Assembly: GCF_023715415.1 (NCBI RefSeq)
Contig: NZ_JAMBOB010000012.1
Location: forward strand, 30,213-94,212
From: Neobacillus niacini
GTDB taxonomy: Bacteria; Bacillota; Bacilli; Bacillales; Cytobacillaceae
Length of the DNA: 64,000 nucleotides
Direction: 5' to 3'
The position numbers and the translations under genes are program-made. Every line of letters starts with the position of its first letter. The first letter of the stretch is position 1. This document shows, in pieces, positions 17,995 through 25,628 of the stretch. The notes beneath the pieces were generated by a model that worked only from the letters and a program-made list of their open reading frames with translations, was not told the DNA's origin and searched no databases.

Positions 17995-19281
17995 ATGAAG
18001 AAAGCTACAACTGCTACTGCAATAGGAAATCTAGTCGAATGGTATGAATACGGTATCTATAGTTATACTGCTGCAATTATCGGAGCACAGTTTTTTCCAG
18101 AAGAGAGTAGTTCTGTAGCTTTATTATATGGTTTTGCGATATTTGCGATTTCATTCTTCTTTAGGCCGCTTGGAGGTATCATTTTTGGTTCCATTGGGGA
18201 CCGGCTGGGACGAAAGAAGATATTAGTTGTAACGATTATGATGATGTCATTGGCTACAACAATCATCGGGGTGATACCAAATTATGAGTCGATAGGATTT
18301 ATTGCTCCACTATTATTAATTATCATGCGGATGATTCAGGGCTTAGCAGCTGGAGGAGAATATACAGGTGCATCTGTATTTATGAATGAGTCAGCACCTA
18401 ATTCCCGCCGAGGTTTATTTACTAGTTTACTTGAATCAGGTTCATTGCTAGGTTACATTCTTGGTTCTGTGTTTGTAGCGATATTAACTACCACACTAAG
18501 TTCCGACCAAATGGCAGCATGGGGATGGAGGATTCCATTTATTTGTTCATTGCCTTTAGCGTTAGTGGGAATGTACGTAAGAACGAAAATCGATGATACT
18601 CCAACTTTTATTAAGATGAAGAATGAAAATAATTTGTCAAAGCATCCGCTAAAGGAGATGCTCTCGACTGCAAGGAAACCACTGGCAATTTCATTTTTAG
18701 TTGTTGCATTTGCCAATGGTGCCTATTATACATTACTGACTTATCTTCCATCCTATTTTGAAACGCAAGTGGGTTTGTCGACAATGGAATCTCTCATTGT
18801 CACAACAAGTGGAATGATTTTAATGATGATTCTATTCCCAATCTTTGGGATGCTAGCCGATCGCTATGGCAGAATAAAGTTCCTGCTTTTGTCGGCTTTA
18901 CTGGCAATCTTTTCAGCGATTCCAATCATGGCCTTTGTCTCTAGTGGTTCGTCAGCAGGGCCGCTCGTCGGTTTCTTTGCCTTAGGAGTGATTGTAGCGA
19001 TTTTTATTGGCGTATTTCCATCAACACTTCCTATGTTGTTTCCGAATCGAGTAAGAAACAGTGCCTATGGTATTTCCTATAATGTATCCACGGCGATTTT
19101 TGGAGGTGGGGCACCATTTATTATCACATCCTTGCAGACTGCTTCAGGAAATAAACTCATGCCGGCGTTCTATTTAATTGCAACCGCCTTACTGGCAATC
19201 GTGGCAATGATCTTTTTGCCAAAATCCATGAAAGCAGCAAATGCAAACCGGAACATTACAGATATAAAAGACGCAATGTAG
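17995..19281 (+). CDS. MHS-type MFS transporter
   Basis: 428 residues with 12 predicted helices. GNLVEWYEYGIYSYTAA at the N-terminus and RPLGGIIFGSIGDRLGRKK are hallmarks of the metabolite:H+ symporter group that includes ProP, the proline/betaine/ectoine transporter. It probably imports the island's substrate, in line with ectoine or a similar zwitterion. AAAAGGGG lies about 12 bases before ATG 17995. It is the last gene of the operon and is followed by a strong terminator. The fit of this family to compatible solutes supports the ectoine reading. Confidence 0.82.
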   Translation: MKKATTATAIGNLVEWYEYGIYSYTAAIIGAQFFPEESSSVALLYGFAIFAISFFFRPLGGIIFGSIGDRLGRKKILVVTIMMMSLATTIIGVIPNYESIGFIAPLLLIIMRMIQGLAAGGEYTGASVFMNESAPNSRRGLFTSLLESGSLLGYILGSVFVAILTTTLSSDQMAAWGWRIPFICSLPLALVGMYVRTKIDDTPTFIKMKNENNLSKHPLKEMLSTARKPLAISFLVVAFANGAYYTLLTYLPSYFETQVGLSTMESLIVTTSGMILMMILFPIFGMLADRYGRIKFLLLSALLAIFSAIPIMAFVSSGSSAGPLVGFFALGVIVAIFIGVFPSTLPMLFPNRVRNSAYGISYNVSTAIFGGGAPFIITSLQTASGNKLMPAFYLIATALLAIVAMIFLPKSMKAANANRNITDIKDAM

Positions 19282-19286
19282 AAAAA

Positions 19287-19321
19287 TAAAGTCCTTTACT
19301 TTAATAAAGTGAAGGACTTTG
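19287..19321 (+). terminator. Terminator of the catabolic operon
   Basis: AAAGTCCTTTACTTTA pairs with ATAAAGTGAAGGACTTT. It marks the right end of the functional island, just before the prsW fragment. Confidence 0.8.
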
Positions 19322-19330
19322 AATAGCTGA

Positions 19331-19565
19331 TTTGATGGAATTGTCTATGGTACTTCTATATCATTGGGATTTGCAACAGCCGAAAATATATTGTATTTAA
19401 TGAATAATGGAATGGAATATGCATTAACACGCGCTTTACTGCCTGTGTCAAGCCATGCCTTGTTTGGCGTTATTATGGGGTATTATATGAGCAAAGCGAA
19501 GTTTACAAAAGAATCGAAATGGTCTTTGTTCTGGTATCTTTATTGCTCCCAGCCTTCTTACATGA
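19331..19565 (+). pseudogene. Frameshifted internal fragment of a prsW homologue
   Basis: This stretch aligns with 451-685 of the intact prsW, starting at TTTGATGG and ending at CATG, roughly 85-88 % identical by eye. It codes PrsW residues of about 97-160, then a one-base deletion in the AAATGG...CTGGTATC stretch shifts the frame. Both ends of the gene are absent. Most differences are silent, so the fragment evolved as a working gene before it was broken; a donor lineage or a former second copy are possible sources. It cannot make a functional protease. Confidence 0.85.
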
Positions 19566-19570
19566 TTATT

Positions 19571-19621
19571 GATGTTCATACAAAAAAGAGTTTCTCTTTT
19601 AAAGTTTTTTGTATGAACATC
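19571..19621. terminator. Perfect 17-bp inverted repeat, likely terminator for both strands
   Basis: GATGTTCATACAAAAAA at 19571-19587 is matched exactly by its complement at 19605-19621, with an inner AAAGAG/CTCTTT hairpin beside T or A runs. It lies 14 bases past the end of the minus-strand membrane protein gene. A role as a mobile-element end was considered; no transposase is nearby. Confidence 0.55.
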
Positions 19622-19634
19622 TGTGATTGCATTA

Positions 19635-20756
19635 TCAGAAGTAGTATGGATAATTAAGTTCGGTTTCCTTACTGATTTCTTTAGATGATTTTTTATAGGT
19701 TTCAATTGCGCCATGTATACTAAGCATGAGTTCAATCAGTAATAATATGATAACTACCCAAACACCTATCTTTAGGATTGATTCAATTACAAAGGAATCA
19801 ATAAATATTTGGGTATGGAAAAGGGCTGTAAAAGTGTAAAACATGGCAAAAGTGAACACTCTACTCCATTGAGTTACATCATAAATGAAGATTGCCTCTT
19901 TGTACCCATAGTGTTTAATCCGTCTAAAAAGCCTACTGAGTTCCATAGCCTCAACCGCAATGAAAATAATAAAGGCAGCTCTCCATATCCATCGTATGAT
20001 ATCAATGCTAATGATGCCCGTGACTAGACAGGCAATCCCAGAAATAGACAAAGCCCCATGTAAAATACAGTTCGTATTGTTCCAATCCTTTTGGATCGAC
20101 CAAGAATAATTGAAGTATCTAGAGAAAATAAAGAAAACGCAAACCAGATAAAAACAAAATCCGATGATGAGCAAAGATAGGTTAATGATATCCGGGAATT
20201 CATTGAAAACTGTGTTAAGTAAAAGGACAATTGACTGTGTGCTTACAGTAGTCAGCAGAAGAATGCCGTGGACATTTTGATAGGATTTTGTCCGAGAAAT
20301 TTCTATAAATGCTTTTACGCTTATCCCAATATAAATAAACCAAAGAACAATATTTATGAAAGCAATAATGACCGAAATAAATCCCCAGTGGGAAAATTGT
20401 TTATAAAATAGAATGCCGCTTATTGACGTGCCAGCAACCCATGTACCAATACCAAAGCGGTTGATCACATTGGAATAATGAATGACTTTAAATTTTCCAT
20501 TCAAAGTGGCTATGAAAAAAGATGATATAAAGGCAAACCATAGGGATAGGCTTATAATACATAGAATTTTTCCGAAAAGGTGTTGGAAGAATTGGATGCC
20601 AAAGTAGTTTAATAGAACTCCTTGCGTAACAATCCCAATGGCCATAACGATCGCCATGGTAGAAGTTCGAATGTATATTTTTTTATAAGTGAAAAAGATA
20701 GTAATACAAACAATGAGGAAGACCAAAATGAATAAATAAACCAATTTTATCACCAT
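19635..20756 (-). CDS. Multi-spanning membrane protein of unknown function
   Basis: 373 residues with about ten hydrophobic helices spread evenly, short loops and a lysine-rich C-terminal tail. I do not recognise the family with confidence. The evenly spaced helices and the [16 protein letters not shown] segment are loosely reminiscent of tellurite-resistance/dicarboxylate (TDT) transporters, but the diagnostic residues cannot be verified by eye. ATG 20756 has no clear ribosome site. It is convergent with the prsW fragment and divergent from the FAH gene. Confidence 0.62.
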   Translation of the reverse strand: MVIKLVYLFILVFLIVCITIFFTYKKIYIRTSTMAIVMAIGIVTQGVLLNYFGIQFFQHLFGKILCIISLSLWFAFISSFFIATLNGKFKVIHYSNVINRFGIGTWVAGTSISGILFYKQFSHWGFISVIIAFINIVLWFIYIGISVKAFIEISRTKSYQNVHGILLLTTVSTQSIVLLLNTVFNEFPDIINLSLLIIGFCFYLVCVFFIFSRYFNYSWSIQKDWNNTNCILHGALSISGIACLVTGIISIDIIRWIWRAAFIIFIAVEAMELSRLFRRIKHYGYKEAIFIYDVTQWSRVFTFAMFYTFTALFHTQIFIDSFVIESILKIGVWVVIILLLIELMLSIHGAIETYKKSSKEISKETELNYPYYF

Positions 20757-20898
20757 TATGTAATAGATATTTATTAGTATATCATCAATTAATTTTGTGG
20801 TCTGTACAAATGTTCCGACTTATGGTTTCCACTATAAACAATAAACAGCATTAATGGTATAATCCGTAAATACAAAAAAATAAACTTGAGGTAAAAAC

Positions 20899-21525
20899 AT
20901 GATGATGTTTAAAAATATCTATTGTATTGGAAGAAATTATGCTTCACATGCAAAGGAATTGAATAATGAGGTACCAACCTCTCCATTCTTATTTTCAAAG
21001 CCAACACATGCAGTCGTTGAAGCAAATGGTCAAGAGGTAATCTTACCAGGGGATAGAGGGCCTGTGCACTATGAGACGGAGCTTGTCCTTCATATTGGTC
21101 AAGAGTATAAAAAGGGGATTACTGTCGAGGAAATTGTTGATAAAATGGCACTAGGGATTGATTTCACTTTAAGAGATGTACAAAGCCATTTAAAAGAGCA
21201 GCGTTATCCATGGTTATTAGCAAAAGGTTTTCCTAATTCAGCTCTACTTACGAAATTTATTGATTTTCCCGGAGAGGCTGCATGTAAAAAAACAAATTTC
21301 TCCTTGCTGAAAAATGGGCAGCAGGTTCAAATCGGCAATATCACAAATTTACTTTTTGACCTACAAACAATCGTTGACTTCTCAGCTAAGCATTTTGGAT
21401 TGGGGAAAGGGGACATATTATTTACAGGAACTCCAGAAGGCGTTGGTCCTGTTTTAGATGGTGACACCCTTTCATTAATATGGGGCGAAGAAATACTCGG
21501 GCAAAGTATTGTTAGACTAGTGTGA
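20899..21525 (+). CDS. Fumarylacetoacetate hydrolase family protein
   Basis: 208 residues, the short FAH-domain form that acts as acylpyruvase, oxaloacetate decarboxylase or a similar enzyme. Metal ligands are in HYETELVLHIG (two Glu) and GIDFTLRDVQ (Asp), with LAKGFPNSALL and FTGTPEGVGP conserved. The opening IYCIGRNYASHAKEL is typical. Three ATG codons in a row (20899, 20902, 20905) follow GAGGT, so the exact start is open. It appears monocistronic, with a terminator after it. Confidence 0.87.
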   Translation: MMMFKNIYCIGRNYASHAKELNNEVPTSPFLFSKPTHAVVEANGQEVILPGDRGPVHYETELVLHIGQEYKKGITVEEIVDKMALGIDFTLRDVQSHLKEQRYPWLLAKGFPNSALLTKFIDFPGEAACKKTNFSLLKNGQQVQIGNITNLLFDLQTIVDFSAKHFGLGKGDILFTGTPEGVGPVLDGDTLSLIWGEEILGQSIVRLV

Positions 21526-21586
21526 TCACTAGTTCATCGAGTCAATTTCTACGTTATATTTTATCTAGAAAATGTAAAAGCTATAA

Positions 21587-21636
21587 AAAAGGCTGTTTCT
21601 AAAATCGTCAGTAATGGCGACTTTTGAACAGCCTTA
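21587..21636 (+). terminator. Terminator after FAH gene
   Basis: AAGGCTGTT pairs with AACAGCCTT, with further pairing inside (AAAATCG...CGACTTTT), ending in TTATTCT. It may serve both strands. Confidence 0.7.
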
Positions 21637-21723
21637 TTCTATTATTGTTTATGGTTTTTGATTGATTTTTGTGAGAGTAGTGTTACCTGTAATGTATGTA
21701 TTTCATTAAGAGAGTTGCTTTTG

Positions 21724-22095
21724 TTATCTGTGTTGATCCATAAGAATCTGATTACCATCTGGATCCTCAATCGTAAAATGTGCTGGTCCTTTAGTTGATT
21801 CATCTGCTTCAGTAAGTATTTTTATTCCTCTTTCTTTAAGCTGCTTTTGAATTTCGCGGATGTCCGTAAACGATTCAAGATTTTCAGCATTTTGATTCCA
21901 TCCAGGATTAAAAGTCAAAATGTTCTTCTCGAACATGCCTTGGAATAGTCCAATGATGCAATTTTCGTTTTTCATAATAAGCCAATTTTGATTAATATCT
22001 CCACCAAGGGCTTGAAATCCTAGGTTTTCGTAAAACTCTTTTGATACATGAATGTCCTTTACATTTAAACTAACAGAAAATGCTCCTAGATTCAT
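21724..22095 (-). CDS. VOC (glyoxalase-like) superfamily protein
   Basis: 123 residues from ATG 22095, beginning MNLGAFSVSLNVKDI, with GPAHFTIEDPDGNQILMDQH near the end, the usual VOC metal-site strand. The reading frame extends upstream to 22164, but a GGAGGAG ribosome site seven bases before ATG 22095 decides the start. The function could be a dioxygenase, isomerase or antibiotic-binding protein; the sequence does not decide. It is monocistronic. Confidence 0.82.
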   Translation of the reverse strand: MNLGAFSVSLNVKDIHVSKEFYENLGFQALGGDINQNWLIMKNENCIIGLFQGMFEKNILTFNPGWNQNAENLESFTDIREIQKQLKERGIKILTEADESTKGPAHFTIEDPDGNQILMDQHR

Positions 22096-22272
22096 AATTT
22101 TCTCCTCCAAAATATGTAATTTAGATATAAATCCAATTATAAATGAGTTATTCAAGATAAACAATATTTACCAAAGTGAGTAGTGAAGGCGATTTCATAC
22201 TATTTTTTTAAAAAATTCATAAAAGTTCAAAAAATTGTAATATTTCAGGTGATTTTAACCTTTCTACTTTTT

Positions 22273-22280
22273 GTATAATA
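22273..22280 (+). promoter_or_regulatory. -10 region of the fbpB-like gene
   Basis: TATAAT within TGTATAATAG (extended -10) about 25 bases before the start codon. I see no clear Fur box overlapping it, though AT-rich half-sites are present upstream. Confidence 0.45.
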
Positions 22281-22306
22281 GAAACATAAGAAAGGTGGAG
22301 AAATAA

Positions 22307-22429
22307 ATGAGAAAACGTAATATAAGCTTTAAGAAATTAGTAGATGATAATAAGCAGGAATTAAAAAGTGATGTAAAAGCAATGGAGAGAATCGAGGCGA
22401 AAATAGATAAAAAACATTCAAAAAGATAA
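22307..22429 (+). CDS. fbpB: FbpB-family small basic protein
   Basis: 40 residues, too short for a standard ORF cut-off: it begins MRKRNISFKKLVDDNKQEL and ends KIDKKHSKR. The RKR...SF..LV..NK.EL pattern with a repeated ERIEAKID helix is characteristic of Fur-regulated basic proteins. In B. subtilis FbpB aids the FsrA small RNA in the iron-sparing response. AAAGGTGGAG sits before the ATG and a TATAAT promoter and terminator flank it, so it is its own unit. No clear Fur box was seen, so iron control is inferred from the family. Confidence 0.78.
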   Translation: MRKRNISFKKLVDDNKQELKSDVKAMERIEAKIDKKHSKR

Positions 22430-22454
22430 AAATTCTATATATCTTAGTTAACAG

Positions 22455-22487
22455 AAGAGCAACCCTACTAGAAATGGTTGCTTTTTA
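22455..22487 (+). terminator. Terminator after fbpB-like gene
   Basis: GCAACC pairs with GGTTGC, followed by five T. Confidence 0.75.
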
Positions 22488-22563
22488 TTATGATTTTAGG
22501 AGAATTATTTAGGTGAAATTGCTATACTTAATATAAAAGACTAGCAGTGGAGATGTGCAGCGT

Positions 22564-22839
22564 ATGAACTTTATTACAAAACTCTTTACGAAGGAAAAAA
22601 AATTAAAAGTTGACTTCTGTGAAAAAAATCTAAATCGTTTTTTACCTGATGAGCTTCAAAATGAATACAGTGCATTTTTGGGTAAAAAAAATATCGAATA
22701 TAAAGAGTACCATTGTCAAAGTAGATGTGAGGAATGCAAAATATCTCCTTATGCGATTGTAAATGGTGAATTTATTGCAGCTGAAAACTCAGCGCAATTA
22801 TTGGAAAAGCTTAAACATCTAGAAGGTGATAAAAAGTAG
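22564..22839 (+). CDS. DUF1450 family protein
   Basis: 91 residues with the DUF1450 layout: FCEKNL near the N-terminus, a CQSRCEEC cysteine cluster near the middle and YAIVNGEFIAAENSAQLLEKL near the end. This is the YuzB/YutI-neighbour type of small thioredoxin-like ferredoxin-fold protein with unknown role. ATG 22564 is preferred over GTG 22555, which sits too close to the GTGGAG ribosome site. The four cysteines suggest metal or redox binding (inference). Confidence 0.75.
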   Translation: MNFITKLFTKEKKLKVDFCEKNLNRFLPDELQNEYSAFLGKKNIEYKEYHCQSRCEECKISPYAIVNGEFIAAENSAQLLEKLKHLEGDKK

Positions 22840-22900
22840 TTTACAACTTTTGGGCATGGTGTTATAATGTTTCATGTACTATTTGATGGGCACAATAAAT

Positions 22901-22974
22901 GCGGGTGTAGTTTAGTGGTAAAACCTCAGCCTTCCAAGCTGATGTTGTGAGTTCGATTCTCATCACCCGCTCCA
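22901..22974 (+). tRNA. tRNA-Gly (TCC)
   Basis: 74 bases with GCGGGTG/CACCCGC acceptor arms, loop CTTCCAA with anticodon TCC at 22933-22935, a GTTCGATTC T-loop and an encoded CCA end. Confidence 0.96.
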
Positions 22975-22985
22975 ATTCTCTAAAT

Positions 22986-23059
<74 letters not shown>

Positions 23060-23082
23060 CTTACTAAATAATTAATAATACC

Positions 23083-23114
23083 AAAAACCGAACTTTAAAA
23101 AGTTCGGTTTTTTT
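23083..23114 (+). terminator. Terminator of the tRNA pair
   Basis: AAAACCGAACTTT pairs with AAAGTTCGGTTTT and runs into seven T. Confidence 0.85.
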
Positions 23115-23162
23115 GCGTTTCTGAGGAAAAGATATGAAAAAGTCATAAAGGGGAGTAGATAG

Positions 23163-23972
23163 ATGCCTGAGCTTCCAGAGATGGAAAATTACCGAAGATT
23201 ATTAAATCAAAAAATAGCGGGTCAAACCATTACAGAGGTACAAATCAATCGTGAGAAATCTGTTAATGTGAACACTAAGCACTTTATTAATAGTGTCACA
23301 AACCAGAAGCTCATGACAGTCAACCGTAGGGGTAAGCATTTATTATTTCAATTAGAGAATGGGCAGGTTCTCCTCTTACATTTAATGCTAGGCGGCTGGA
23401 TGTATTTTGGGACGGAGGATGACAAACCGGAAAGAACGGTACAGGTTCGATTATCGTTTGGAAATCACCATCTATATTTTATTGGAATGCGACTCGGGTA
23501 TTTGCATTTATATAGTGAACAGGATGTTCAAAAAGAATTATCTTCATTGGGACCGGAGCCATTGGAGCCCCTGTTCACTTTACAGGCTTTTTTGAAATTA
23601 CTTGATGAAAGAAGAGGGAAAATAAAAACAAAACTTCTCAATCAGGAGTTTATTGCGGGTATTGGGAATTGTTACTCCGATGAAATTTGTTATCATGCTG
23701 GAATTAAGACAAAACGGAGTATAGAAGACATAAGTGAGCCTGAACGAAATCAACTTTACCTATCGATGAAACATGTGCTCCTAGATGCCCTAAAGCATGG
23801 TGGATACATGGAAAATCCCTTTTTCCAAAGAGATTGTTTAACAGGGGGGTATAATAATCTTTGTCTTGTATATGACCGAGAAGGAGAGGTTTGCAAAAGA
23901 TGTGGTGGCACGATTATTAAAGAAATGATTTCTTCTCGTAAAACCTTTTTCTGTTCCAATTGTCAAAAATAG
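23163..23972 (+). CDS. Fpg/Nei-family DNA glycosylase
   Basis: 269 residues. The N-terminus PELPEME supplies the catalytic Pro and Glu after Met removal. The helix-two-turns-helix segment FIAGIGNCYSDEICYHAGI and a C-terminal zinc finger CKRCGG...FFCSNC complete the family layout. It excises oxidised bases and nicks abasic sites. MutM proper of Bacillus lies with polA and coaE; neither is here, and the damage-recognition residues differ, so this looks like a second, Fpg-like paralogue. AAAGGGGAG lies before ATG 23163; a terminator follows at once. Confidence 0.88.
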   Translation: MPELPEMENYRRLLNQKIAGQTITEVQINREKSVNVNTKHFINSVTNQKLMTVNRRGKHLLFQLENGQVLLLHLMLGGWMYFGTEDDKPERTVQVRLSFGNHHLYFIGMRLGYLHLYSEQDVQKELSSLGPEPLEPLFTLQAFLKLLDERRGKIKTKLLNQEFIAGIGNCYSDEICYHAGIKTKRSIEDISEPERNQLYLSMKHVLLDALKHGGYMENPFFQRDCLTGGYNNLCLVYDREGEVCKRCGGTIIKEMISSRKTFFCSNCQK

Positions 23973-23973
23973 T

Positions 23974-24010
23974 AAGAATCCATCTCCTGAGATAGGATTC
24001 TTTTTTTTTG
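23974..24010 (+). terminator. Terminator after the glycosylase gene
   Basis: AGAATCC...GGATTCT with an inner TCT/AGA pair, followed by nine T. Confidence 0.8.
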
Positions 24011-24152
24011 AAAGTTTGTTAATTTGTCAAAAATGTGTTGAACAAATTGTTCCTTATAGTGTATAAATGTAATATACTATATATTAATAAGTATAACACA
24101 TTTGTATTTTTATTAAAAAATATAACATGATTAAATTGAAAAGGGGGTCAAT

Positions 24153-24794
24153 GTGATTAAACTGACGAAACGCCAAGATGAAATTCTAAAGATTGTGAAG
24201 GAAAGCGGACCTATTACGGGTCAGCAAATTGCAGAAAAACTTTCCTTAACAAGAGCAGCGTTAAGACCAGACTTAGCTATCTTAACAATGGCGGGTAATT
24301 TGGATGCCAGACCTAGAGTTGGTTATTTCTTTAATAATAACCAAGAGGTAAAGCATCAGGCAGAAAAATTTCTCATCAAAAAAGTTGCCGATTATAAAGC
24401 TCATCCAATCGTAGTGGAAAAGTCTACATCTGTATATGATGCGATTGTTCAACTATTTTTAGAAGATGTTGGTACTCTTTATGCAGTTGATAGTAACGGC
24501 TATTTAGCAGGTGTAATTTCTAGAAAAGATTTACTAAGAACAGCCATTGGCAATAAAGATTTGCAAGAATTACCTTGCAGCGTCATTATGACCAGAATGC
24601 CTAACATTATCACAGTCACACCTGAGGAAACAATGTTAGAAGCTGCTAAAAAAATGATTACGAATCACATTGACTCCTTACCTGTAGTGAAAGAAATCAA
24701 TCCGGGAAACCATACATATTTACTTGTCGGTCGGATTACAAAAACAACCATCACACGAGCATACCTAGAAATAATGGAGCAAAAATCGGTATAA
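24153..24794 (+). CDS. ccpN: Gluconeogenic repressor CcpN-like (HTH plus two CBS domains)
   Basis: 213 residues: winged helix-turn-helix (1-65, QQIAEKLSLTRAALRPDLAIL) and two CBS domains (about 76-140 and 145-210) that bind adenine nucleotides. CcpN represses gapB and pckA during glycolytic growth in B. subtilis. The next genes are the PDRP-type regulator and ppdK, so this locus gathers control of PEP formation. GTG 24153 follows AAGGGGG at short spacing. The opening IKLTKRQDEILKIVKESGPI is typical. Confidence 0.9.
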   Translation: MIKLTKRQDEILKIVKESGPITGQQIAEKLSLTRAALRPDLAILTMAGNLDARPRVGYFFNNNQEVKHQAEKFLIKKVADYKAHPIVVEKSTSVYDAIVQLFLEDVGTLYAVDSNGYLAGVISRKDLLRTAIGNKDLQELPCSVIMTRMPNIITVTPEETMLEAAKKMITNHIDSLPVVKEINPGNHTYLLVGRITKTTITRAYLEIMEQKSV

Positions 24795-24812
24795 AGGGGA
24801 GTGGCAGTAATT

Positions 24813-25628
24813 TTGGTAGAGAAGGAAGTAGTCTATGTGGTTTCGGACTCTGTTGGGGAAACAGCAGAGTTTGTTGTAAAAGCGGTAGCAACACAATTTA
24901 ACGGTGGAAATGTAGAGATTCGACGAAATTCCTATGTTGATGATTTTGAAGACATTGAGGATGTCCTCATCCTAGCAAGAACAGGAAAATCAATTATTGC
25001 CTATACGATTGTCATTCCCGTTTTGAAAGAATATTTAGATCGACGTGCAGCAGAAGAAAATATTAAGGCAGTGGACTTGCTTAGTCCATTAATCAATGCT
25101 TTCACCACTAGTTTTAATAAAACCCCTCATCATCAGCCAGGCTTAATGAGAAAACTAGATGAAGAGTATTTTAGAAAAATAGAAGCCATCGAATTTGCCG
25201 TTAAATATGATGATGGACGTGATCCACGAGGAATTCTCAAGGCAGATATTGTCTTAATCGGTGTTTCAAGAACCTCAAAGACACCATTATCGATGTATTT
25301 GGCTCATAAACGCTTTAAGGTTGCCAATGTTCCGTTAGTTCCGGAGGTACCAGCACCAGAGGAATTGTTCGAGATTCCGAGAAAGAATTGTATTGGATTG
25401 ATTATTTCGCCCAATAAATTAAACGAGATTCGTGTTGAAAGGCTAAAAGCTTTAGGGTTAGGCTCTAAAGCAAGCTACGCAAGCTTCGAAAGAATTCTTG
25501 ATGAGCTGGATTATGCTGAAAAAATAATGAAGCGAGTAGGCTGTCCGATTATCAATGTTTCAAATAAAGCAATCGAGGAAACAGCTGGATTAATTTTAGA
25601 AGTGTTGAAAAAAGAGAGGAGCTTATGA
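24813..25628 (+). CDS. Pyruvate, phosphate dikinase regulatory protein (PDRP, DUF299/YqfL)
   Basis: 271 residues. YVVSDSVGETAE near the N-terminus and the P-loop-like GVSRTSKTPLSMYLA are diagnostic. The family is a bifunctional ADP-dependent kinase and phosphorylase acting on PPDK. TTG 24813 is preferred over GTG 24801, since the latter overlaps the AAGGGGA ribosome site and the homologous B. subtilis protein starts at the equivalent point. It starts 18 bases after ccpN and overlaps ppdK by four bases (ATGA), so dosage is tied to its target. Confidence 0.9.
   Translation: MVEKEVVYVVSDSVGETAEFVVKAVATQFNGGNVEIRRNSYVDDFEDIEDVLILARTGKSIIAYTIVIPVLKEYLDRRAAEENIKAVDLLSPLINAFTTSFNKTPHHQPGLMRKLDEEYFRKIEAIEFAVKYDDGRDPRGILKADIVLIGVSRTSKTPLSMYLAHKRFKVANVPLVPEVPAPEELFEIPRKNCIGLIISPNKLNEIRVERLKALGLGSKASYASFERILDELDYAEKIMKRVGCPIINVSNKAIEETAGLILEVLKKERSL

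Noticed and set aside
19571..19621. Insertion-sequence end
   Set aside because: No transposase or target duplication found; the position at a gene end suits a terminator.
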